This document shows positions 48,801 to 60,800 of a DNA stretch of 64,000 bases, in pieces. How positions within the stretch are numbered: the stretch's first letter is position 1; each line of letters opens with the position of its first letter. The stretch is from positions 128,378,117-128,442,116 of the forward strand of contig NC_068937.1 of NCBI RefSeq assembly GCF_016801865.2, read 5' to 3'. Below the pieces are notes generated by a model, which did no database searches, had not been told where the DNA came from, and was given only the letters and a program-made list of their open reading frames with translations. The position numbers and the translations under genes are program-made. Origin of the DNA: Culex pipiens pallens. Taxonomy: Eukaryota; Arthropoda; Insecta; Diptera; Culicidae.

Positions 48801-51800
48801 CCTGGTCGGCGCCCGCCTCCAGCAGGTACCGCACCATGTCCAGGTGGCCCTTGTAGCAGGCCAGCGTGAGGGCACTCTCCTTGAACTCGTTCGAGTGCGT
48901 GTTGATGCCGGCACCGTGCTCCAGGAGAATCTGCGGGGGAGAAGGGCGTTAGATTCGTGTCGAAGCCTTTCTAGGGAATGACGTTGAAGCGCACGAGACT
49001 TCATCGGACATCAGATAAGATCAAACTGGGGTCATCGCCCGAATCGGAACGCATTGACCGCAGAAGCTCCCCGACGAGGGAAACCTCAATGTGGCCGCAT
49101 TCCGACTCCAGAGCTCTTCTCTCGGGTTCTAATCATTTGTCCTTGGTCGGTCTGAGAAGAAGTCCTGATGACAATCAATCCTAGCTCACCTTGGCCACTC
49201 CGACATGGCCGGCCGACGCCGCCTCCATCAGCGGCGTGTGCCCGTTCTCGTTGTGGTCCTCGACGTTGGCGCCGCGCTCCAGCAGCAGCCGGACCGCGTC
49301 CTCGTGACCGCCGGCGCACGCGTACATCAGCGGGGTGTTTCCAGTGGACGACTGGGCGTTCACGTCGGCATCGTGCTTCAACAGCAGCGCAATGATGTCC
49401 ACGTGGCCGGCCGAGGCCGCTTCCATGAGGGGCGTGCAGTCGTTCTTTTGGCCGCGGTCTTCGACCTGCGCCGACATCGCCAGCAGAACCTGTTGATAGA
49501 TAGACAAAGTGGGTTAGTCCAGTCCGCACGAGTCAGTTAGCAAAAATTGCTCACCTGGGCCAACTCGTAGTAGCCGGCGGAGCAGGCCAGCGACAGCAGC
49601 GAGTCCCCGTCGTCGGTGGCCTCGTTCAGCGAGTTGCCCTCGCCGAGGAGCCGCCGGACGGTGTTGACGTCGTTGTCGGTGCAGGCCGCCAGCAGCGAGC
49701 GCGAGAGCAAGCTGAAATTACGAAGAGCATTTCTGGAATGTGACAAGAGAAACGTCGAGGAATGTGTGGGTTTGGGTGGGAGGAATCGGGAATCGGGGAA
49801 CCAGGTTTGAATGTGTGTGAGGAAGTGGGAGATAAAAAAGAGGAAAACAAAGAAGCAAAAAACGGTGGTCGTGTCAATGAAAACGGGTTGGCAACAATTT
49901 TTTTTTGTGGTGGGTTTTCAGGAAAAAAATATAACAAATTTTGGCGGTTCAAATCAACAAAAGAAAAAGAAAATTAAAAAAAAACGAGAAGAAAGTCCAA
50001 ATACTTGGGAGTTTCTGGAATTCCTTCCCAGTTGGTGAAAGAGAAAGTTGTTTGAAGAAGGGGGAAGAAGGGGATCTCGCCCAGGACGAACGAAACTCGC
50101 ACACACTTACTTCTTATCTCGCGGGCTGCCACCGCCTTCACTAGATCGCATGCGGGTGAGGGCTTGTGCTGCTTCGTCTGAAAGAAAAGAATAAAATATA
50201 GAAAATGAAGAAAAAAAAAAACATATTTTTATTGATGGTTTCAACAAAGATTTCTATATTAAATTAGATTTCCAAACCCGACACCTGTTCATTTCTTTGA
50301 TTTTGTGCTCAAGGTGGCATTTTATTGTGGGAAACTTTGTTACGAAACATGTCAACAAATAATTTACAAAATGTCTGTGATCACACTACAACAAGCACTA
50401 CAGTCCAGACTTGATTATCCGAAGCCTCGATTATCCGAAGGTTTGTATGGGACTTCGGATTGTTTAATCAAAACAAACAAAAAAAATCGGATTTTTTAAT
50501 TTTTTTTTGTTTTTTGCATCAAATTTGACTTCTGTGATCCCATTTTAGTCAAATTTGAATACAGTAGTTGTTCGAAAACTGGGCTGAGAACGTAGCCCAG
50601 TCACCGAATGTTGCTCGTTGACTGGGCTGTACAAAAAATAACGAGGGGCCCACTGATGCATAATATTTTCCAGATGGAATATAAAAATAAAAGTTACTCA
50701 AATTTATTTACAATGCTTACTTTTCATATTTCTTTAATTGTAACTTAAAATTAAACAAAAGTTTGAAAAAAGTTTTTTTTTAGATATTGAATATGATTTT
50801 TGCATCCATTAACCCCTCGGTCATTTTGGTTTGTTTTGGTTTTTTGACGTTTGTCTGCTTTTTAACTGGGCTACTGTAGTTGATATCCTGATAAATCATA
50901 AAATACTTTTTTTAATCATTTCGTCACCGCTATATTGGACGCCATCTTGAATTTACAAATACTTAATTACTTTAGTGTAGTTTAGGGGTCAAACTTAAAC
51001 ACAATACACAAAAAAAAAACAACGAAAAAACAATTTTTTTTTTCGTGATAGTATTATCCAAAGCTTTGATTATCTTAAGTGATTTTTTTCCGATTCCTTT
51101 GGCAAATCGCATTCGCATTCGCATGGAGATAGTGATCTTAGCGGGTTGCAGACTGGATTTCGTCATGTATATGTGATGATTGTCCAGCCCAGGTTGCTTA
51201 GAAAGATTCCTTCGGTAAATCGAGTCTAAACTGTACATTTTTTTGTTGATAAACGTTAACTGTTAAAACCGAGCAAACAAGTCACTTTAAAAAAAAATAC
51301 CTTGAATTATGAGCAAATGAAAATTCAACAAACTTTTGAAGATCCATCAATTATATACCCTGTTCCCAGAAGGCATCCAGGTTTGACAGGTTTATAAATT
51401 CAACTTATATTTCCCTTATTATAGACACTAACAATGTATTGAAAATTTCTACTTCTGATCGACGTTCGGCAACGTAGTAGATAATGATGAGGCTTTTCCA
51501 GAAAAAATGGCACTTTTTTATTCGGATTTTTATCAAAATAGGTATTTTTACTTATTTTATTTACTTCAGGATCTATTACACTACGGCAAACAGACAAACA
51601 AACTCGCACTTTTTGACAGTTTGCCTGCTTTGTTTGTTTGCCTGTATTTGTTTGAACAAACGTCAGCCTGCATACACTTTGCCTTGTTTGCGAGTATGGC
51701 AAACTGCCAAACACGAGAAAGGGCGAGTTTGTTTGCGGTAGTGTAATGGCTCCTTTAGCATATCTGTAATTGCTAAAAAAGATTTTTGCTGAATTTTCAG

Positions 51801-54800
51801 ATCGAAGCCCGTCTAAAGAAAGGGTTGAGATTAAGAGGGTTAAATACTATTTTACCAGCGTCATATTGTTTACCATCATTATTATCACATTTCCATATAG
51901 GGGAAATATGCCCATTTTAATCACTCTAAGCCGTTCGACCAATTCTCATCACTTTTGCCGTTTTCCGCTATTAAATCAACATTTTAAGATGTATCAACAA
52001 TAGAAAGTTGCTTGCTCACTTTTATTTGAGCTATTTATTACTTTGGAACAGTCAAAAACATTTTATGACAGCTGTAATTCATGATCAAAGTGCTGATAGG
52101 CCGATAATAGAAATAGGCTGAGAAAGGGTATAGTTCCCCTAATTTAAGAGTTTTGAAGGGATTATTTTCGAGCTTTGCTAAACTGAGATAGAAACGATTG
52201 TCCTTTTCTTATATTTTTGCTGTTTTCGAGATATCATCATTTTAACACCTAAATTTCCAAGCTTCCCAAAAAAGGCAAGTTTAACGTGTTTTCAGAATCT
52301 GTAAAAATACTTAAGCGTTAAATTTTAGAATTATAGCAAAAAATCTCAGAAAATTTTGCCTCATCTACAATCAAACTTACTTAAGAGGCAGTATTTGTAA
52401 ATTCTGCTCGGTTTGTTCTAGAGGTCGTATCGAGGTGCTCCGATTTGGATGAAACTTTCAGCGTTTGTTTGTCTATACATGAGATGAACTCATGCCAAAT
52501 ATGAGACCTCTACGACAAAGGGAAGTGGGGTAAAACGGGCTTCGAAGTTTGAGGTCCAATAAACCTAAAAAATCTTAAAATTGCTCGCATTTCCGTAAAA
52601 CTTCATCAATTTCAACTTTCGTAGATGCATTTGAAAGGTCTTTTGAAGCACTTAAAAATGTGCCATAGACATCCAGGATAGGTTTGACTTTTTCTCATAG
52701 CTTTTGCAAATTACTGTTTAAAATTGATGTTTTTAAAACCTTAATATCTTTTTGCAACAGCCTTCAACACCCATACTTCCATAGGTCAAAAGATAGGTAA
52801 TTACATGGACTATAAGCCTACGGTAATAACTTTTTGGCCAATTGCAGTTTTTCTCATAGTTTTCCGATTTTTCTGCAACAAACATTTTACAACGTTAGTT
52901 TTTGCCCTGTAGGCCTCCATAGCGGCACTTTTTGGTCTCAATTTTGTCATATTTGGAATCCTCGGAAAATTTTACGTTAGTTAGAAGTATTGGAGTTGTA
53001 AATTTGATTGGAAAATTGTCTAAATGGCAATTGAATTAAAATATTTTTTAACAATTTGTTGGATTAGGGGTGAAACAGGTTTTCGCCTACTTGATACAGC
53101 ATTTGACGCATTGATCACAGGGTAAACAAAATCAATTTCTTTTTTCAAAAATGTTTTATTTAATTATTTTTTTTTAAATCAAATTTACCACTCCAATACT
53201 TCTTACTAACGTGAAATTTTCCGAGGATTCCAAATATGACAAAATTGAGACCAAAAAGTGCCGCTATGGAGGCCTACAGGGCAAAAACTAACGTTGTAAA
53301 ATGTTTGTTGTAGAAAAATCGAAAAACTATGAGAAAAACTGCGATTGGCCAAGAGTTATTACCGTAGGCTTATAGTCCATATAATTACCTATCTTTTGAC
53401 CTATGGAAGTATGGGTGTTGAAGGCTGTTGCAAAAAGATATTAAGGTTTTAAAAACATCAATTTTAAACAGTAATTTGCAAAAGCTATGAGAAAAAGTCA
53501 AACCTATCCTGGATGTCTATGGCACATTTTTAACACCTAAACTACCATGCAAGCGAAAAAAGGCGAAGTCCAACTTCAAACAGCTGTATCTCGGCTACCT
53601 GTGGACGGATTTTCAAAATTCAAGAAGCAAAAGATGCGGACAGATCTCTAGTTTATTTTGCTTTTTGAAAAGTCAAAAACAGAGGCACTTACCCTAAGTT
53701 ATTCCCAAAACCAACCAGGTAACTTTTTTTTAGCCCTCTATTTTCTAGTTGTTTTGCATTTTGGATCGAATGTTGAATGACAATTTGTTTAAAATTTTAT
53801 CATAATGCAAGTTACAGTACAATTATAATACCCAATACCATATTGGACCGATCTGGACACATTGGGACCGGTTCCAGGTTCTCCGGTGAAACCCGGAATA
53901 TCCCCAATTCCAGAGTATTTTCAAGAATTTTATTAGAGTGGCAATATGGGTATCAAAATTCAGCATTTTCAAAATCAAGCTCACTGATGACGCTGAAAAC
54001 CATTTTGGACATATCTGGCCACTTTGGGACCGATTCCAGGTTCTCCGGTGAAACCCGGAATATCCCCAATTCCAGAGTATTTTCAAGAATTTTATTAGAG
54101 TAGCAATATGGGTATCAATATTCAGCATTTTCAAAATCAAGCTCACTGATGACGCTGAAAACCATTTTGGACATATCTGGCCACTTTGGGACCGGTTCCA
54201 GGTTCTCCGGTGGAACCCGGAATATCCCCAATTCCAGAGTATTTTCAAGAATTTTATTAGAGTGGCAATATGGGTATCAAAATTCAGCATTTCCAAAATC
54301 AAGCTCACTGATGACGCTGAAAACCATTTTGGACATATCTGGCCACTTTAGGACCGGTTCCAGGTTCTCCGGTGAAACCCGGAATATCCCCAATTCCAGA
54401 GTATTTTCAAGAATTTTATTAGAGTGGCAATATGGGTATCAAAATTCAGCATTTTCAAAATCAAGCTCATTGATGACGCTGAAAACCATTTTGGACATAT
54501 CTGGCCACTTTGGGACCGGTTCCAGGTTCTCCGGTGAAACCCGGAATATCCCCAATTCCAGAGTATTTTCAAGAATTTTATTAGAGTGGCAATATGGGTA
54601 TCAAAATTCAGCATTTTCAAAATCAAGCTCACTGATGACGCTGAAAACCATTTTGGACATATCTGGCCACTTTGGGACCGATTCCAGGTTCTCCGGTGAA
54701 ACCCGGAATATCCCCAATTCCAGAGTATTTTCAAGAATTTTATTAGAGTGGCAATATGGGTATCAAAATTCAGCATTTTCAAAATCAAGCTCACTGATGA

Positions 54801-57800
54801 CGCTGAAAACCATTTTGGACATATCTGGCCACTTTGGGACCGATTCCAGGTTCTCCGGTGAAACCCGGAATATCCCCAATTCCAGAGTATTTTCAAGAAT
54901 TTTATTAGAGTGGCAATATGGGTATCAAAATTCAGCATTTTCAAAATCAAGCTCATTGATGACGCTGAAAACCATTTTGGACATATCTGGCCACTTTGGG
55001 ACCGGTTCCAGGTTCTCCGGTGAAACCCGGAATATCCCCAATTCCAGAGTATTTTCAAGAATTTTATTAGAGTGGCAATATGGGTATCAAAATTCAGCAT
55101 TTTCAAAATCAAGCTCACTGATGACGCTGAAAACCATTTTGGACTTATCTGGCCACTTTAGGACCGGTTCCAGGTTCTCCGGTGAAACCCGGAATATCCC
55201 CAATTCCAGAGTATTTTCAAGAATTTTATTAGAGTGGCAATATGGGTATCAAAATTCAGCATTTTCAAAATCAAGCTCATTGATGACGCAAAAAACCATT
55301 TTGGACATATCTGGCCACTTTGGGACCGGTTCCAGGTTCTCCGGTGAAACCCGGAATATCCCCAATTCCAGAGTATTTTCAAGAATTTTATTAGAGTGGC
55401 AATATGGGTATCAAAATTCAGCATTTTCAAAATCAAGCTCACTGATGACGCTGAAAACCATTTTGGACATATCTGGCCACTTTGGGACCGATTCCAGGTT
55501 CTCCGGTGAAACCCGGAATATCCCCAATTCCAGAGTATTTTCAAGAATTTTATTAGAGTGGCAATATGGGTATCAAAATTCAGCATTTTCAAAATCAAGC
55601 TCACTGATGACGCTGAAAACCATTTTGGACTTATCTGGCCACTTTAGGACCGGTTCCAGGTTCTCCGGTGAAACCCGGAATATCCCCAATTCCAGAGTAT
55701 TTTCAAGAATTTTATTAGAGTGGCAATATGGGTATCAAAATTCAGCATTTTCAAAATCAAGCTCATTGATGACGCAAAAAACCATTTTGGACATATCTGG
55801 CCACTTTAGGACCGGTTCCAGGTTCTCCGGTGAAACCCGGAATATCCCCAATTCCAGAGTATTTTCAAGAATTTTATTAGAGTGGCAATATGGGTATCAA
55901 AATTCAGCATTTTCAAAATCAAGCTCACTGATGACGCTGAAAACCATTTTGGACATATCTGGCCACTTTGGGACCGGTTCCAGGTTCTCCGGTGAAACCC
56001 GGAATATCCCCAATTCCAGAGTATTTTCAAGAATTTTATTAGAGTGGCAATATGGGTATCAAAATTCAGCATTTTCAAAATCAAGCTCACTGATGACGCT
56101 GAAAACCATTTTGGACATATCTGGCCACTTTGGGACCGGTTCCAGGTTCTCCGGTGGAACCCGGAATATCCTCAATTCCAGAGTATTTTCAAGAATTTTA
56201 TTAGAGTGGCAATATGGGTATCAAAATTCAGCATTTTCAAAATCAAGCTCATTGATGACGCTAAAAACCATTTTGGACATATCTGGCCACTTTGGGACCG
56301 GTTCCAGGTTCTCCGGTGGAACCCGGAATATCCCCAATTCCAGAGTATTTTCAAGAATTTTATTAGAGTGGCAATATGGGTATCAAAATTCAGCATTTTC
56401 AAAATCAAGCTCATTGATGACGCAAAAAACCATTTTGGACATATCTGGCCACTTTAGGACCGGTTCCAGGTTCTCCGGTGAAACCCGGAATATCCCCAAT
56501 TCCAGAGTATTTTCAAGAATTTTATTAGAGTGGCAATATGGGTATCAAAATTCAGCATTTTCAAAATCAAGCTCATTGATGACGCTGAAAACCATTTTGG
56601 ACATATCTGGCCACTTTGGGACCGGTTCCAGGTTCTCCGGTGGAACCCGGAATATCCCCAATTCCAGAGTATTTTCAAGAATTTTATTAGAGTGGCAATA
56701 TGGGTATCAAAATTCAGCATTTTCAAAATCAAGCTCATTGATGACGCAAAAAACTATTTTGGACATATCTGGCCACTTTGGGACCGGTTCCAGGTTCTCC
56801 GGTGAAACCCGGAATATCCCCAATTCCAGAGTATTTTCAAGAATTTTATTAGAGTGGCAATATGGGTATCAAAATTCAGCATTTTCAAAATCAAGCTCAC
56901 TGATGACGCTGAAAACCATTTTGGACATATCTGGCCACTTTAGGACCGGTTCCAGGTTCTCCGGTGGAACCCGGAATATCCCCAATTCCAGAGTATTTTC
57001 AAGAATTTTATTAGAGTGGCAATATGGGTATCAAAATTCAGCATTTTCAAAATCAAGCTCACTGATGACGCTGAAAACCATTTTGGACATATCTGGCCAC
57101 TTTAGGACCGGTTCCAGGTTCTCCGGTGAAACCCGGAATATCTCCAATTACAGAGCAATTTCAAGAATTTTATTAGAGTGGCAATATGGGTATCAAAATT
57201 CAGCATTTTCAAAATCAAGCTCACTGATGACGCTGAAAACCATTTTGGACATATCTGGCCACTTTGGGACCGGTTCCAGGTTCTCCGGTGGAACCCGGAA
57301 TATCCCAACTACGGAGTATTTTCAAGAATTTTATTAGAGTGGCAATATGGGTATCAAAATTCAGCATTTTCAAAATCAAGCTCATTGATGACGCTGAAAA
57401 CCATTTTGGACATATCTGGCCACTTTGGGACCGGTTCCAGATTCTCCGGTGGAACCCGGAATATCTCCAATTACAGAGCAATTTCAAGAATTTTATTAGA
57501 GTGGCAATATGGGTATCAAAATTCAGCATTTTCAAAATCAAGCTCATTGATGACTTTGGAAATATCTGGCCACTTTGGGACCGGTTCCAGGTTCTCCGGT
57601 GGAATCCGGAATATCCCCAATTCTACAGTATTTTCAAGAATTTTATTAGAGTGGCAATATGGGTATCAAAATTCAGCATTTTCAAAATCAAGCTCATTGA
57701 TGACGCAAAAAACTATTTTGGACATATCTGGCCACTTTGGGACCGGTTCCAGGTTCTCCGGTGGAACCCGGAATATCTCCAATTCCAGAGTATTTTCAAG

Positions 57801-60800
57801 AATTTTATTAGAGTGGCAATATGGGTATCAAAATTCAGCATTTTCAAAATCAAGCTCATTGATGACGCAAAAAACTATTTTGGACATATCTGGCCACTTT
57901 GGGACCGGTTCCAGGTTCTCCGGTGGAACCCGGAATATCCCAACTACGGAGTATTTTCAAGAAATTTATTAGAGTGGCAATATGGGTATCAAAATTCAGC
58001 ATTTTCAAAATAAAACTCATTGATGACGCTGAAAACCATTTTGGACATATCTGGCCATTTTGGGACCGGTTCCAGGTTTTCCGTTGGAACCCCGAATATC
58101 CCCAATTACAGAGCAATTTCAAGAATTTTATTGGAGTGGCAATACGCATAACAAAATTTAGCATTTTCAAAATCATTCCAAAAAAATAATTTGAGTGTCA
58201 ACAAAAAACTTTATTTTGAAAATGCTGAATTTTGATTAATTGGGGTTGTTCCGGGTTCCACTGGAGAACCTGGAACCGGTCCCAAAGTGGCCAGATATGT
58301 CCAAAATAGTTTTTAGTTTTTATTTTAATCAATGAGCTTGATTTGGAAATGCTGAATGTTGATACCAATATTGCCAATCCAATAAAATTCTTGAAAATAC
58401 TCTGGCATTGGGGATATTCCTGGTTCTTCTGGAGAACCTGGAACCGGTCCCAAAGTGGCCAAATATGTCCAAAATGGTCTTTAGCGTCATCAATAAATGC
58501 TGAATTTGGATACCCATAATGCTCCCCCAATAAATTTCTTGAAAATACTCTGGAATTGGGGATATTCCGGGTTTCACCGGAGAACCTGGAACCGGTCCCA
58601 AAAAGGCCAGATATGTCCAAAATGGTTTTCAGCGTCATCAATGAGCTTGATTAGTGAAAATGCTGAATTTTGATACCCATATTGCCACTCTAATAAAATT
58701 CTTGAAAATACTCTGGAATTGGGGATATTCCGGGTTTCACCGGAGAACCTGGAATCGGTCCCAAAGTGGCCAGATATGTCCAAAATGGTTTTCAACGTCA
58801 TCAGTGAGCTTGATTTTGAAAATGCTGAATTTTGATACCCATATTGCCACTCTAATAAAATTCTTGAAAATACTCTGGAATTGGGGATATTCCGGGTTCC
58901 ACCGGAGAACCTGGAACCGGTCCCTAAGTGGCCAGATATGTCCAAAATGGTTTTCAGCGTCATCAATGAGCTTGATTTTGAAAATGCTGAATTTTGATAC
59001 ACATATTGCCACTCTAATAAAATTCTTGAAAATACTCTGGAATTGGGGATATTCCGGGTTTCACCGGAGAACCTGGAACCGGTCCTAAAGTGGCCAGATA
59101 TGTCCAAAATGGTTTTCAGCGTCATCAGTGAGCTTGATTTTGGAAATGCTGAATTTTGATACCCATATTGCCACTCTAATAAAATTCTTGAAAATACTCT
59201 GGAATTGGGGATATTCCGGGTTTCACCGGAGAACCTGGAACCGGTCCTAAAGTGGCCAGATATGTCCAAAATGGTTTTCAGTGTCATCAGTGAGCTTGAT
59301 TTTGAAAATGCTGAATTTTGATACCCATATTGCCACTCTAATAAAATTCTTGAAAATACTCTGGAATTGGGGATATTCCGGGTTCCACCGGAGAACCTGG
59401 AACCGGTCCCTAAGTGGCCAGATATGTCCAAAATGGTTTTCAGCGTCATCAGTGAGCTTGATTTTGGAAATGCTGAATTTTGATACCCATATTGCCACTC
59501 TAATAAAATTCTTGAAAATACTCTGGAATTGGGGATATTCCGGGTTTCACCGGAGAACCTGGAACCGGTCCTAAAGTGGCCAGATATGTCCAAAATGGTT
59601 TTCAGCGTCATCAGTGAGCTTGATTTTGGAAATGCTGAATTTTGATACCCATATTGCCACTCTAATAAAATTCTTGAAAATACTCTGGAATTGGGGATAT
59701 TCCGGGTTTCACCGGAGAACCTGGAACCGGTCCTAAAGTGGCCAGATATGTCCAAAATGGTTTTCAGTGTCATCAGTGAGCTTGATTTTGAAAATGCTGA
59801 ATTTTGATACCCATATTGCCACTCTAATAAAATTCTTGAAAATACTCTGGAATTGGGGATATTCCGGGTTTCACCGGAGAACCTGGAACCGGTCCTAAAG
59901 TGGCCAGATATGTCCAAAATGGTTTTCAGCGTCATCAGTGAGCTTGATTTTGAAAATGCTGAATTTTGATACCCATATTGCCACTCTAATAAAATTCTTG
60001 AAAATACTCTGGAATTGGGGATATTCCGGGTTTCACCGGAGAACCTGGAACCGGTCCCAATGTGTCCAGATCGGTCCAATATGGTATTGGGTATTATAAT
60101 TGTACTGTAACTTGCATTATGATAAAATTTTAAACAAATTGTCATTCAACATTCGATCCAAAATGCAAAACAACTAGAAAATAGAGGGTTAAAAAAAAGT
60201 TACCTGGTTGGTTTTGGGAATAACTTAGGGTAAGTGCCTCTGTTTTTGACTTTTCAAAAAGCAAAATAAACTAGAGATCTGTCCGCATCTTTTGCTTCTT
60301 GAATTTTGAAAATCCGTCCACAGGGAGCCGAGATACAGCTGTTTGAAGTTGGACTTCGCCTTTTTTCGCTAGCTTGGTAGTTCGCGGGATAATATTGAGG
60401 ATGGTAGTTTAAGTGTTAAGTGCTTCAAAGGACCTTTCAAATGCATCTACGAAAGTTGAAATTGATAAAGTTTTACGGAAATGCGAGCAATTTTAAGATT
60501 TTTTAGGTTTTTTGGACCTCAAACTTCGAAGCCCGTTTTACCCCACTTCCCTTTGTCGTAGAGGGCTCATATTTGGCATGAGTTCATCTCATGTATAGAC
60601 AAACAAACGCTGAAAGTTTCATCCAAATCGGAGCACCTCGATACGACCTGTTACACATTGGTGAAAAACTCGCTCTTAAACTCTTACGAAAACAATTCAT
60701 CAGATTGATCTAGATGACCATCGAGTGTCGAGCATCGGTTGCTGCGATCCCTGTCTGACATCGAAGTAACAAAGTAAACAGGGGCAAAATTGACAGACGC

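Larger units (their letters stand above)
53534..60425. mobile_element. 6.9-kb foldback element carrying a 162-bp tandem array in both arms
   Basis: TTAA at 53530-53533 and 60426-60429 flank inverted ends CACCTAAACTACCAT and ATGGTAGTTTAAGTG. Inside are unique arm segments of about 300 bases (53560-53850 and its inverse 60070-60395), then the tandem array in opposite orientations. The host element continues in register on both sides of the TTAA, which proves insertion. Architecture resembles foldback elements of flies; the TTAA target resembles piggyBac. Confidence 0.8.
52385..60675. mobile_element. TTAA-flanked long palindromic element, interrupted by the foldback element
   Basis: TTAA at 52381-52384 and 60676-60679 bracket two arms of about 570 bases in inverted orientation: 52424-52974 against 53209-53529 plus 60430-60675. 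The arms share GGTCGTATCGAGGTGCTCC... and TCCGAGGATTCCAAATATG.... The right arm is cut at a TTAA by the element at 53534-60425. A TTAA target suggests a piggyBac-type mobiliser; no transposase is present. Confidence 0.65.

Noticed and set aside
54149..57337. 1062-codon plus-strand open frame (and the 523-codon minus-strand frame at 58574-60145)
   Set aside because: It is the 162-bp satellite read through; several frames on both strands are open because the period is 54 codons. There is no domain and no coding bias.
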